A stretch of DNA of 64,000 nucleotides from CAZEHJ01 sp964512485 (GTDB lineage Bacteria; Bacteroidota; Rhodothermia; Rhodothermales; UBA10348). The notes under the pieces were generated by a model. That model saw only the letters and a list, made by a program, of their open reading frames with translations. It was not told where the DNA came from and did not search any database. This document shows positions 53,384 to 62,583 of this stretch, piece by piece. Every line of letters starts with the position of its first letter. The first letter of the stretch is position 1. The stretch spans positions 1 to 64,000 of the forward strand of contig CAZEHJ010000009.1 of assembly GCA_964512485.1 (NCBI GenBank), given 5' to 3'. The translations under genes and the position numbers were made by a program.

Positions 53384-54529
53384 TTAATGTCCCAACGCTT
53401 TAATTACTTCTCGATCCAGCGCGTAGAGAATGTCTTCCTGCGGAGCGTAGCGGCCACGATCAAATCGGGTTGAGCCCGTGCCCAACTGCATCTGTTCACA
53501 CACTGCCCAGTCCTGCTTGTTTGTCATATCCCAAAATTCGATAGCCGAATTAAACCGCTCCATTTTCTGCGTGTCAGCTATCACATCGGGATGCAAGAGA
53601 AAGTAGCAGTCATTCTTGATCTCACTTACACTGACCGACGTAATGTGGTGGTACATCACAAAGTCAGGGTGAGGCGAGAGAAGCAGGTTTGGATACACTG
53701 AGTAGTAATGTACCCGTTGCAGATCATCGCCCGAAACATTGCAGACCGGCGGCGCCGCAGCATCACCATCCATGGTCATACTTCCGCCATCTTTGGTCAT
53801 TGTCATAAAGCCGCCTATCACCGCGCCTTCCATGCAGTCGTGCACGGCATTCTGGAATGGCGTCAATTCGGCGAGGGCCGGATGTACACCCGGACAATGG
53901 TAGCACTCCTGGTAATTTTGTAGAATCAGCTTCCAGTTGCATTTCAATGTATATGGAAGGTGATGGGCAATTCGCAGCTCGGGTAATTTCCAGTCCTCAA
54001 AGCGACCGACGAGAGCCCCCATTTCCTGTTCAAACGGATCCGGGTTTTCAGACAGGTTGATGAACACAAACCCTCCCCACTCACGCACGTGTGCTTGCAT
54101 GAGCCCGTAGTCTTCTTTTTTGAATCCGGGAACGTCCCGCATGAAAGGAGCACCTTTGAGATTACCCTCAAGATCATACTGCCATGCGTGATACGGACAC
54201 TGAATGATTCCATTCTTGAAATGCCCCTTTTCCTCCATACACATGCGCGTTCCGCGATGCCGACATACGTTGAAGTTGGCCGTGATCTCTCCACTTTTCG
54301 AACGGGATACAATGATACTTTCCTCACCAACGGGCACCACTACAAAGTCGCCGGCATCTGGCACCTGTTCAGCGCGGCAGGCCATTAACCATCGTTTATA
54401 GAAGATTTTTTCCAGTTCTTGCCGGTAGATATCTTGTGAGTGATAGTAGTCACCCGTCAGCGTATACATCTCGCCAGGGACCTCGTAATCAACTCCGCGT
54501 TTTTGGAACTCTCCGTTTCCCGTGCTCAT
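53384..54529 (-). CDS. Rieske non-haem iron oxygenase, alpha subunit
   Basis: A 381-residue ring-hydroxylating-type oxygenase. The Rieske 2Fe-2S ligands are in CRHRGTRMC and CPYHAWQYDLEG; the mononuclear iron site is at QECYHCPGVHPALAEL with a distant Asp in the C-terminal part. The overall sequence resembles the GbcA/choline monooxygenase/stachydrine demethylase branch that acts on quaternary ammonium substrates rather than aromatic rings; this is inference from the motifs. The gene lies 19 bp after proC in the same strand, with an aldo/keto reductase upstream. No reductase component is seen. Confidence 0.85.
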   Translation of the reverse strand: MSTGNGEFQKRGVDYEVPGEMYTLTGDYYHSQDIYRQELEKIFYKRWLMACRAEQVPDAGDFVVVPVGEESIIVSRSKSGEITANFNVCRHRGTRMCMEEKGHFKNGIIQCPYHAWQYDLEGNLKGAPFMRDVPGFKKEDYGLMQAHVREWGGFVFINLSENPDPFEQEMGALVGRFEDWKLPELRIAHHLPYTLKCNWKLILQNYQECYHCPGVHPALAELTPFQNAVHDCMEGAVIGGFMTMTKDGGSMTMDGDAAAPPVCNVSGDDLQRVHYYSVYPNLLLSPHPDFVMYHHITSVSVSEIKNDCYFLLHPDVIADTQKMERFNSAIEFWDMTNKQDWAVCEQMQLGTGSTRFDRGRYAPQEDILYALDREVIKALGH

Positions 54530-54548
54530 GTTTGCAATGCGTTCTGAT

Positions 54549-55349
54549 TTAAATGAGCTCTTCGGCCCGTTTGCTTGAGGTAAGGATACCCATAATCATG
54601 GCTGAACTGAATCCCCGATGCTCCAGTTCATTCAATCCTGCAATCGTGCATCCTCTCGGGGTGGTTACGCGGTCGATTTCACTTTCAGGATGACTTCCTG
54701 CTTGCAGCACCAGATCGGCGGCTCCCCTTGCAGTCTGAGCTGCCAGCATGAGCGCCTCATCCGCATGGAAACCAATTTCTGTACCGCCCTGTGCTGCGGC
54801 CCGTATCGTTCTCAGGAAAAATGCGATCCCGCATGCACAGAGCGCGGTAGCAGGAATCATCATCTCTTCGTCGATGACCAGTGACAGGCCAACCGCATCG
54901 AAAAGGGTCTTGGCGATTTCTACACCTCTCTCGTCCTCTTGAACGGACAGACAGGTCATCGAGGTCAGCGTTTCAACGGCCGTATTTGGCATTGCCCGCA
55001 CAATTGCGACTCCGGCCGGAAGCCTGGAGGCAATCGATTCAAGGGAGACTCCTGTCGCGACAGAGATAATGGTGTGACGCTCTGAATCCACGACAGGAGC
55101 TATATCGTCCAGGACCTGAGTCAGTTGGCCCGGTTGAACGGCCAGTACGATGCAATCTGCATCCAACGCTGCCTCCTGATTATTGGACCCTACGCGGATC
55201 CCATCGCCTTTCAGTTCTTTAAGTTTTTCGACATGGCGACGGGTCACATGGATGTTTTTTGCCTTCAGCAAGCCTGATCTGACCCAGCCACCGGCGAGGG
55301 CGTGACCCAGATTTCCACCGCCCAAGATTGCCACTGATTTGATTTTCAT
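54549..55349 (-). CDS. proC: Pyrroline-5-carboxylate reductase
   Basis: ProC reduces P5C to proline, the last biosynthetic step. The 266-residue protein has the Rossmann start VAILGGGNLGHALAGGW, AVQPGQLTQVLDDIAP, VIRAMPNT-like VAIVRAMPNTAVE and the C-terminal region PATALCACGIAFFLRTIRAA and DRVTTPRGCTIAGLNELEHR, all typical. I use the ATG at 55349 (MKIKSVAILGGG); an upstream in-frame start at 55388 would overlap the aldo/keto reductase gene. It lies between this gene and the Rieske oxygenase. Confidence 0.93.
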   Translation of the reverse strand: MKIKSVAILGGGNLGHALAGGWVRSGLLKAKNIHVTRRHVEKLKELKGDGIRVGSNNQEAALDADCIVLAVQPGQLTQVLDDIAPVVDSERHTIISVATGVSLESIASRLPAGVAIVRAMPNTAVETLTSMTCLSVQEDERGVEIAKTLFDAVGLSLVIDEEMMIPATALCACGIAFFLRTIRAAAQGGTEIGFHADEALMLAAQTARGAADLVLQAGSHPESEIDRVTTPRGCTIAGLNELEHRGFSSAMIMGILTSSKRAEELI

Positions 55350-55375
55350 TTTAGAGGAGATACTGTTTGGTAAGT

Positions 55376-56347
55376 TCAATAAGACCACGCGGTAGGCGTT
55401 CTATCCCATCGATGTGCCTTCAATTCCCTGTGCAATTCCTTCGACAACGGTCCCACTGTCGAACATGCTGTGTTGGATCGGACGTGATTCAGTTTTCTCA
55501 TTCCCGGAATGATGGTCGAAACATCCGGGTTATTAAGAATGAAGCGCAGAGCAAGTTCAGGCATCGACATCCCATCCGGAATAAGCGGTCTCAACGCATC
55601 GGCGTGTGCCACACTTGATTCCAGGTTTTCCTTGACAAAATACATGCTTCTCCAGTCATCATCGGGCCATCGTGAGTCGACGGTGAGTGTACCTGTCAGT
55701 GTGCCTTCATCAAACGGAACCCTGGCGATGACCGCCACATCGTTTTCACGGCAGGCCGGAAAGAGCTCATCTTCTGGTTTCTGGTCAAATACGTTGTAGA
55801 TCACCTGTACGGCATCAACGTGGCCGCTTTCGACCGTCTTGATGCCGTTGAATGGCTCCCACCGATTAATTGAAATTCCAGTGGCAGAAATGACTCCCTC
55901 CGATTTCAAATCGTCCATGGCACGAATCCATTCTTGGTCCTCCGCCCATTCATCCTCCCAAACATGAAATTGCATCAGGTCAAAATGGTCCAAACGGGCG
56001 TTTTCCAGACTTTTATAAGTAAACTCTCTAATGTGATCTGCCGGAAAGCAGTCCCGTAGCTTGAACCCCCGTTGCGAAGGCCAGGTCATATTTCGAGGAG
56101 GTATTTTCGTCGCAGTGTATAATCGGCGCTGGGGGTTCTGGCGTATCAACCGTCCCAACAACGCTTCAGACCGCCCCTCACCGTAGCCCCACGCCGTATC
56201 GAAAAAGGTGCAGCCGAGATCCGCAGAAAGTTGAAGAGCTTCCAGAGATCTTTCGTCGTCTGAGTCTGCCCAGGAGCCCATACCCCACATCCCGTGGCCT
56301 ATCTCGCTCACCTTCCACCCCTTCCGTCCAAACCTTCTGTAGTTCAA
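55376..56347 (-). CDS. Aldo/keto reductase
   Basis: A 323-residue NADPH-dependent oxidoreductase with a TIM barrel. It begins MNYRRFGRKGWKVSEIGHGM and shows the expected tetrad areas: FFDTAWGYGEGRSEALLGRL (Asp, Tyr), YTATKIPP (Lys) and DLMQFHVWEDEW (His). NADPH-binding TIIPGMRKLNHVRSN is present. The substrate is not known; related proteins reduce aldehydes, sugars or oxidise alcohols. It ends 26 bp before the start used for proC and may share its transcript. Confidence 0.93.
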   Translation of the reverse strand: MNYRRFGRKGWKVSEIGHGMWGMGSWADSDDERSLEALQLSADLGCTFFDTAWGYGEGRSEALLGRLIRQNPQRRLYTATKIPPRNMTWPSQRGFKLRDCFPADHIREFTYKSLENARLDHFDLMQFHVWEDEWAEDQEWIRAMDDLKSEGVISATGISINRWEPFNGIKTVESGHVDAVQVIYNVFDQKPEDELFPACRENDVAVIARVPFDEGTLTGTLTVDSRWPDDDWRSMYFVKENLESSVAHADALRPLIPDGMSMPELALRFILNNPDVSTIIPGMRKLNHVRSNTACSTVGPLSKELHRELKAHRWDRTPTAWSY

Positions 56348-56366
56348 TGTCTGTCCCGCTGTTTTC

Positions 56367-57557
56367 TCAATCTCGAATTATCTCCCTTCCGTTCAAAAAT
56401 ACGGCAGCAATCTTTCGGGTATTCCTGATATCCGCGAGGGGGTCTTCCTCAAGGAGTACTAAATCTGCAGCCAGTCCAACTTCGATTGCACCTGATCTGC
56501 CGGACATGCCATTGAATTCTGCTGCTCTGGACGTTGAAAGGATCAGGACGTCCATGGGCGAAAGGCCTGCATCCACCAGCGAGTGCATTTCACCGTGAAG
56601 ACCGGAACCCGGCCGTTGGGGCCAATTTCGATACGCAAAATTGGCCCCGACAAGTAGGGGCACACCGGCTTCGTGCATTTTCAGGACGATAGCATTTGAT
56701 CGCTGCACTACGTCATTGCTCGACGGATCTTCCCCACGAGCCAGAATCGGTGCGACCATACTGAAGAGCGCGGGCGACAGCCAGGTATCGTTTTTCAAAA
56801 ACGTCTCGATTGTCGCTTGCAGATCCTCTTCTGACAATCGCAGATATGGACCCATATGTTCGATGCTGCGCAATCCCAGAGATGATGCTTCGGCAGCGCT
56901 CAGGCCTCGAGGTACATGACCAACCACGAACGACCCACGCTTTTGCGCCTCGTCAACGAGAACAGCGACCAATTCTGCGCTGATGACCGCTTGGATCTTG
57001 ATGAAGTCAATTCCGCGATCCAGCAGGTCATTGACTGCTTGTCTGGCTTCGGATTCATCGGCGACCTTGAGGCGATACTCATCCGGAGCATCAATGCCTT
57101 CCAGGTAAGGACCACTCCAGATCATGTTCGGTCCTACTCGAGAACCAGCTTCTACTTCTCCCTTCCATTTTTCAACAAGATCTACGTCTCCACCCAGTTC
57201 TCGGATGCTCGTCACCCCCGCCTGAATCAGCGAATCCAGGGCATCCTCTCCCCAGTAGGTCAGGTGGGCATGCGTATCCCAGAGTCCAGGAATCAGGTAC
57301 TGTCCGTTCCCGTCCACCGTCGACGATCCTTCGGGGATTTTGATATCGGAGGAAGGACCGACAGCGGTGATGACCCCGCGATGGAACATGACTGTGGCGT
57401 TCTCAAGCGGCTCGGTAGATATGCCATCTATCACTGTCACATCGTGTATGGCAACTGGAACAGATTGAGCAAGCACATTTGTCCCGAGCGAGACGACGAG
57501 GACGACCAGTCCTGAAGTAATTCTTCGTCTGTACCGATGGTGGCTGCCGTGTCTCAT
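56367..57557 (-). CDS. Secreted amidohydrolase
   Basis: A second exported amidohydrolase, 396 residues from the ATG at 57557. Signal peptide SGLVVLVVSLGTNVLAQ at about 14-30. The first metal pair is in LIPGLWDTHAHLTYWGEDA, the probable carbamylated Lys region in DRGIDFIKIQAVISAE, then VGHVPRGLSAAE, IEHMG and the Asp region VLVGANF. The fold ends LAADLVLLEEDPLADIRNTR. The substrate cannot be read. It is unlike the 551-residue amidohydrolase at 51543 and not a copy of it. An in-frame ATG at 57617 lacks a signal peptide near the start and is less likely. It lies 19 bp upstream of the aldo/keto reductase on the same strand. Confidence 0.88.
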   Translation of the reverse strand: MRHGSHHRYRRRITSGLVVLVVSLGTNVLAQSVPVAIHDVTVIDGISTEPLENATVMFHRGVITAVGPSSDIKIPEGSSTVDGNGQYLIPGLWDTHAHLTYWGEDALDSLIQAGVTSIRELGGDVDLVEKWKGEVEAGSRVGPNMIWSGPYLEGIDAPDEYRLKVADESEARQAVNDLLDRGIDFIKIQAVISAELVAVLVDEAQKRGSFVVGHVPRGLSAAEASSLGLRSIEHMGPYLRLSEEDLQATIETFLKNDTWLSPALFSMVAPILARGEDPSSNDVVQRSNAIVLKMHEAGVPLLVGANFAYRNWPQRPGSGLHGEMHSLVDAGLSPMDVLILSTSRAAEFNGMSGRSGAIEVGLAADLVLLEEDPLADIRNTRKIAAVFLNGREIIRD

Positions 57558-57658
57558 GGCTCGAATCGAATCTCTATAGTTGGATGCTGAACATGCATTT
57601 GAATATAGATCAACCACCTGATTTCCATCCGCGATTCAGCAATTTGCCAGTCAAATTC

Positions 57659-57706
57659 CCAAAAACGGGAAAGGCCCCGCGGCGACCATTGGTCGCCGCG
57701 GGGCCT
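57659..57706 (-). terminator. Strong hairpin terminator after the Bor-like gene
   Basis: A perfect 16-bp stem (AGGCCCCGCGGCGACC, 57672-57687, with its complement 57691-57706) closes a three-base loop. On the minus strand it is followed by TTCCCGTTTTTGGG. It begins 27 bp after the Bor-like stop and separates that gene from the amidohydrolase gene downstream. Confidence 0.8.
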
Positions 57707-57733
57707 CCCACAACCTTTCGATTAGCTCGAGGC

Positions 57734-58165
57734 CTATTTCGCAAATCGAACGTAAACCGGTTCTCCTGTTTCCAGAGCGCTCTCGACTGCCTGTTCGAAT
57801 GCGTCGACCACCTCGCCCTCGGATGCTCCCTGAGCAACGTCAACGCTTGATTCGGTCGAATCGAGTGACATATCCGAAGCCGCACAGGTGACCCTGATTC
57901 TCATGGGGGTGTAAATTCCCATTGTTATGGCTCCAACCAGCTGATTGAGGAAGCTCAGATCGGTGTCCACCATTGCCACTCCACTCTCACACACCTCTTC
58001 GCCATCGATCATTTTCGGAGGAACGAGTCCTCCGATCCAACTATTCGCAAAAGCATCTTCCCAGACCACGTCGCCGGGCGGTAGACCGGTCGTAACCTGG
58101 GCATGAAAGCATCCGGTCGTCAATAGAGCGAACACTGCTATAAATGCGTAACTGACTTTGTTCAT
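57734..58165 (-). CDS. Bor-family lipoprotein
   Basis: A 143-residue lipoprotein. Signal and lipobox SYAFIAVFALLTTGC (lipid Cys about residue 19) are followed by a domain with LSFLNQLVGAITMGIYTPMR and IRVTC, the pattern of the lambda Bor/Iss family. In E. coli Bor and Iss give serum resistance; in environmental bacteria the function is not known. The remaining 40 residues are acidic (VDVAQGASEGEVVDAFEQ). Strong terminator follows; the penicillin-acylase gene ends 117 bp upstream. No phage genes are nearby, so this is not a sign of prophage. Confidence 0.8.
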   Translation of the reverse strand: MNKVSYAFIAVFALLTTGCFHAQVTTGLPPGDVVWEDAFANSWIGGLVPPKMIDGEEVCESGVAMVDTDLSFLNQLVGAITMGIYTPMRIRVTCAASDMSLDSTESSVDVAQGASEGEVVDAFEQAVESALETGEPVYVRFAK

Positions 58166-58282
58166 TGTATTAAGGATTAAAAGATTTGGCGGTGAGTGGA
58201 ACGTTTGTTTACTCCCTCAAATAGCCGCTTTCATCCTCGCGTGAGTCACAACATCACACAAATCATTTCCAAAGTCAGTGAT

Positions 58283-60463
58283 CTACTGACCCGGGTGATA
58301 CGTTCGTTCGGCGACGCGTTCAATGTCTTCCCGGTAGTAATACACTTCGCGCAGGTCGCCCGACGCGTAGCGCTCTGCCTGATCGTTGAAGTGTGGATTT
58401 GACGGATCACCACTCTGGCCGCCTGCCGTAATGGCAATTGCTCGAACGCGTTCTCCAAACTCCACAACCGCAACAAACGAGTTGCCGCGCGTTCCGTAAA
58501 TCTTTTTCGTGTCGTTGAAGGTCCGTTGTCCGTACGCCGCCAAAGAGCCCCAGGAAGCAGAGGTGAATCCGACGGGAATGCTCGGACCTGCATCATCAAA
58601 TGGTTGGACAATGTCACCCGTCAGACGCTGGAATCGATTGATTTCTCCCCAGGGCGTATCCCAGGCCCCGAAGTCAGCAATTAATGTTTCTTTTGCAGCC
58701 GAGAGCGCTTCGATCCACATTTCCGGGGTGCGCCTTTCCCTGATGTAGTCATCTCTCGAGATCCCGGAACCACTGCGTGCATCATCTACCCTGTCATTGA
58801 GTTCGAGCGCCCAGAATATTGCTACCGATGTCGGAACAGAATCGATTCCGAATCGAAGGTCCCATTCGCGCAAGACCGTGATCTGATCTACAAGGTCGGC
58901 TTTCGCCGCGTTCGAGTCGTCCAGGCCGTCATAAATGCTCATCAGGGCCGGTATCCGGTCCTCAAATGCGGTCAAATAGGAATCATACGCTGCGTCGCGA
59001 AGCGTTTCGACCGTAAAGTCGGTAACGCCGTCGAGGACCTTGAGAGCGTGGAGCCCACGGGCATTCTCCGGATTCTGGGACATATAGATCGGAAAGTCCT
59101 CCTTCCTGGGACTATTTGCTCCTGTCGCAGAAAATGGCCAGTTATTTGTGTTCTGAATCCAGCCATTCGGAGGGTTTTTGATCGTGATGGACTCATCGAT
59201 AGTGTGCAGTCCGTACCAGTCTGTAGCAGACGTACTACCGTCGATGAATCCTGAATAGTCGTATGCCTGATCTCGAATCGGGATGAAATTGGAATGGAAA
59301 TAGCCAATATTTCCGTCGGCATCGGCATACACAGTGTTGTTCGACGAATTGGTGTGGAACTCCATCGAGGCGTAATAATCGTCGTAATTCTGCGACTTGG
59401 TCCGCAAATATGACTGTTGGAGGGCCTTCAACGGCTCCTCCATGATTCGAAACGCCACCCATTTGCCGTCTTCTTCCTGAATAATCGGGCCGTGGTGTGT
59501 TCTGTAAGTTGTGAATTCGCGTTCAGAAATGCCTGCCCCATCTTTGTAAGCAATGCGGATGACGTGTTCTTCGACGGGGCGTTCCTCTCCATCGTAGACG
59601 TAATAGAAGCCATCATCCTTCTGGACCACAGTTTCCAAATACAGATCGATATTGTCGGCCTTGCTGGACGTGTGCATCCAACCCGTCTTGTCATTAAAGC
59701 CTTGATAGACAAAGAACTGACCCCAGGTGACCGCACCGTATGCATTAAGTCCCTCCTGGCTGACCACGTGTACTTCAGCTCTGAAATAGAAGGACGTGTG
59801 GGGGTTGATCAGCAAAAGCGCGTTGCCGTTCAAGGTGTTTGATGGTGCGATCGCAAAACCATTTGACCCCGTCGGTTCGATGCGAGGGTTTTCAAATTCT
59901 GCAACAGCCATGGATGCTGCAGGATCGCCGCCGTAGAAGCCTTCCAGATCACTCATGCTGATGCGCTCAATATCCCCTCCAATACTTCCCTCGCTGAAAG
60001 AAAGCGCCATCCAGGGTTCAAACCGATCGAGTACTCGGGGCTCAACGTCCGGATGAGTGTGTAGATAATAATTCAGCCCTTCTGCCCAGGCGTCCATGAG
60101 GTCTTTCAGCCAGACCGGACTTTCGTCATACATCGATCTGAGATCTGATTCATTGATGAACATCCGCATTCTGAGGTCGCGATAGATCTCCGACTCTCCT
60201 TCCGCTTCTGACAATCGCCCCATCGCGTTCAGAAAGTTCACTTCAATGCGATTGAAATCATCTTCTGCCTGGGCGTACAACATCCCGAACACAGCATCGG
60301 CGTCTGTCTTGCCGTAGATATGGGGTATGCCCCAGTCATCCCTGATTATTGTGATCTCATCTGCCCTCGACTCCCACGCAGTCGTCTCTTCGGCCGTGAA
60401 CTGTGATGGTGCTGTCGAGCACGCAGTAATAATGAAGAGAAAGACGAAATACAGCTTCTTCAT
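58283..60463 (-). CDS. Penicillin-acylase-family Ntn hydrolase, lipoprotein
   Basis: A 726-residue precursor. The signal ends in a lipobox (FLFIITAC, Cys about residue 15). The N-terminal domain has IIRDDWGIPHIYGKTDADAV and GMLYAQAEDDFNRIEV. The self-cleavage site with the nucleophilic Ser is in EPTGSNGFAIAPS (Ser about residue 200). The large chain shows GNALLLINPHTSFYF and GFNDKTGWMHTSS, typical of the penicillin acylase/acyl-homoserine-lactone acylase group. Natural substrates may be amides, acylated peptides or quorum signals; the sequence does not decide. It appears to be transcribed alone, divergent from the M2 dipeptidase. Confidence 0.9.
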   Translation of the reverse strand: MKKLYFVFLFIITACSTAPSQFTAEETTAWESRADEITIIRDDWGIPHIYGKTDADAVFGMLYAQAEDDFNRIEVNFLNAMGRLSEAEGESEIYRDLRMRMFINESDLRSMYDESPVWLKDLMDAWAEGLNYYLHTHPDVEPRVLDRFEPWMALSFSEGSIGGDIERISMSDLEGFYGGDPAASMAVAEFENPRIEPTGSNGFAIAPSNTLNGNALLLINPHTSFYFRAEVHVVSQEGLNAYGAVTWGQFFVYQGFNDKTGWMHTSSKADNIDLYLETVVQKDDGFYYVYDGEERPVEEHVIRIAYKDGAGISEREFTTYRTHHGPIIQEEDGKWVAFRIMEEPLKALQQSYLRTKSQNYDDYYASMEFHTNSSNNTVYADADGNIGYFHSNFIPIRDQAYDYSGFIDGSTSATDWYGLHTIDESITIKNPPNGWIQNTNNWPFSATGANSPRKEDFPIYMSQNPENARGLHALKVLDGVTDFTVETLRDAAYDSYLTAFEDRIPALMSIYDGLDDSNAAKADLVDQITVLREWDLRFGIDSVPTSVAIFWALELNDRVDDARSGSGISRDDYIRERRTPEMWIEALSAAKETLIADFGAWDTPWGEINRFQRLTGDIVQPFDDAGPSIPVGFTSASWGSLAAYGQRTFNDTKKIYGTRGNSFVAVVEFGERVRAIAITAGGQSGDPSNPHFNDQAERYASGDLREVYYYREDIERVAERTYHPGQ

Positions 60464-60641
60464 GCCGATAAATCTGATGCGAACGAGTTAGTGCGAGTCC
60501 AAATATACACGCTCTGCACGTCTTCATCTCTTGCGATTTTCTACCGTGAATTCAATACCGGTAGGTCCATCGTGAATTCCCTACTTTGACCAGCAAGTCA
60601 GAACGGCTCCCACTCCCGCAGACTAAAGATTGAGGCTCCTC

Positions 60642-62456
60642 ATGAAATCCGTAATCATGCGCCTCGGCGCTGTAGTAATCGCCTCGTTCATCGGATTGAA
60701 TCCGACACTTGTCGTCCAGGCTCAGGACGCGCCGACCCGCGCAGATGCAGCGGCATTTCTCGATCAGGCTGAAAATGAACTCGAGGAACTGGGACTGAAG
60801 TTGCTACGCGCGAAGTGGGTTCAGTGGACGTATATCACCCACGATACGGAGCAGATTCTGGCCGACGCGGGAAACGATTTCGGAGCAGCTTCGACGCGCC
60901 TGGTAAAGGAAGCCCGGCAATTTGACGACGTGGAGCTTCCGCCCGAGATGAGACGCAAGTTGGACATACTCAGGTCCCTGCTCGTAACACCTGCGCCGGC
61001 AAACCCTGATCTGAATGCAGAAGTATCGAGTCTCTACACCGAACTCACTTCCCTGGCCGCCAGACCTCATTATTGCGAAACAGACGGTACCTGCTACGAT
61101 ATTTCAGAGCTCAATCGAATCATGAGTTCAAGCCACAGCTTGGACAGTCTTGCTTTCGCCTGGCAGGCCGGACGCCTTGCCACACCGCCTATGCGGCAAA
61201 AATACGCACGTTTTGCAGAACTCATGAATCAGGGAGCACGCGAGCTTGGATTTGCTGACCTCGGAGAAATGTGGCGCTCAACCTATGACATGGATCCAGA
61301 TGACTTCATTCTGGAACTGGATCGAGTATGGGGACAGGTAAAACCGCTCTACACAGCGCTGCATTGCTATGTGCGGGATGAATTGCAGGATCTGTACGGA
61401 GAAGAAGTTGTCCGAGACGGTGAACCCATCCCGGCTCACCTTCTCGGGAGCATGTCAGGCTCGGGTTGGACCAATCTTTTTGATCTTCTGGCTCCTGAAA
61501 ACGCTGATCCCGGCTATGATCTAACAAAAATCCTGCAAGCGGAAGAACTCGATGAGATAGGAATGGCCAGAATCGGCGAGCAGTTTTTCGTTTCGCTGGG
61601 TGTAGATCCCCTCCCGGACACATTCTGGGAGCGATCCATGTTCAGACGTCCCAGAGACCGGGATGTGGTTTGTGGCGCAAGCGCGTGGGATCTGGATGAC
61701 AGGGACGATGTCCGTATCAAAATGTGCATTGAGATAACAGGGCGAAGCTTGCAGACGGTGCACCATGAAATTGGTCACAACATCTATCAAAGAGCCTACC
61801 AAAATCAGCCGACACTCTTTCGGGCGAGTGCCAACTATGGGTTTCATGAAGCGCTGGGCAGCACAATGGCCCTCTCCCTCACCCCACGCTATTTGGTCAA
61901 GACGGGATTGCTGGAAAGTGAACCAGAAAACGCGAGCGACATCGGGGTGCTGCTTCGTAGTGCCCTCGGCAAGGTCATTTCAGTACCGAATGGTCTCATG
62001 ATTGATCGATGGAGATGGAACGTATTCAACGGCACGATCGCATCCACCGAATACAATAAAGGATGGTGGGATCTGAGAGAGGAATTTCAGGGAATCACGG
62101 CCCCGGCCGAGCGTTCTGAATCCCTGTTCGATCCGGGAACGAGGCGACACATTCCAACAAATGTGCCATACACTCGATATTTCGTTTCACAAATCGTGCA
62201 GTTCCAGTTTCACAAGGCCCTGTGCGAAATTGCCGGACAGGAAGGACCACTTCATAAGTGCACGATTTATGGCAGCAAAGAAGCCGGGGATCGCCTGCTG
62301 GCCTTCATGGAAATGGGCCGTCAGTACGCCTGGCCTGATGCTCTGGAGGCGCTTACAGGAAACCGTGACATGGATGCCTCTGCCATGCTGGAATACTACG
62401 AGCCTCTCAACATCTGGCTTGATGAACAAAATCGGGGTTCGGTGTGCGGGTGGTAA
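60642..62456 (+). CDS. Peptidyl-dipeptidase A (ACE-type, family M2)
   Basis: A secreted zinc metallopeptidase that removes C-terminal dipeptides. The 604-residue protein has a signal peptide (LGAVVIASFIGLNPTLVVQA) and the M2 landmarks: zinc site HHEIGHNIYQRAY (His375, Glu376, His379), third ligand Glu about 403 in FHEALGSTMALS, and FWERSMFRRPRDRDVVCGAS. Length fits single-domain bacterial ACE homologs. The ATG at 60642 has GAGG upstream; a TTG at 60630 in the same frame is less likely. It is divergent from the penicillin-acylase gene and followed by an MFS transporter 127 bp later. Confidence 0.93.
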   Translation: MKSVIMRLGAVVIASFIGLNPTLVVQAQDAPTRADAAAFLDQAENELEELGLKLLRAKWVQWTYITHDTEQILADAGNDFGAASTRLVKEARQFDDVELPPEMRRKLDILRSLLVTPAPANPDLNAEVSSLYTELTSLAARPHYCETDGTCYDISELNRIMSSSHSLDSLAFAWQAGRLATPPMRQKYARFAELMNQGARELGFADLGEMWRSTYDMDPDDFILELDRVWGQVKPLYTALHCYVRDELQDLYGEEVVRDGEPIPAHLLGSMSGSGWTNLFDLLAPENADPGYDLTKILQAEELDEIGMARIGEQFFVSLGVDPLPDTFWERSMFRRPRDRDVVCGASAWDLDDRDDVRIKMCIEITGRSLQTVHHEIGHNIYQRAYQNQPTLFRASANYGFHEALGSTMALSLTPRYLVKTGLLESEPENASDIGVLLRSALGKVISVPNGLMIDRWRWNVFNGTIASTEYNKGWWDLREEFQGITAPAERSESLFDPGTRRHIPTNVPYTRYFVSQIVQFQFHKALCEIAGQEGPLHKCTIYGSKEAGDRLLAFMEMGRQYAWPDALEALTGNRDMDASAMLEYYEPLNIWLDEQNRGSVCGW

Positions 62457-62583
62457 CCTGATCTGCGCCATGAATCCGCCCTCGCTTGCGATCACGGTTC
62501 TCAAACGCTTAGATTTTGCATCGATCTGACTGTCATCAGATTGCCTATCGTCAACCATTCCCAACCCACACACCGCGTCCACA

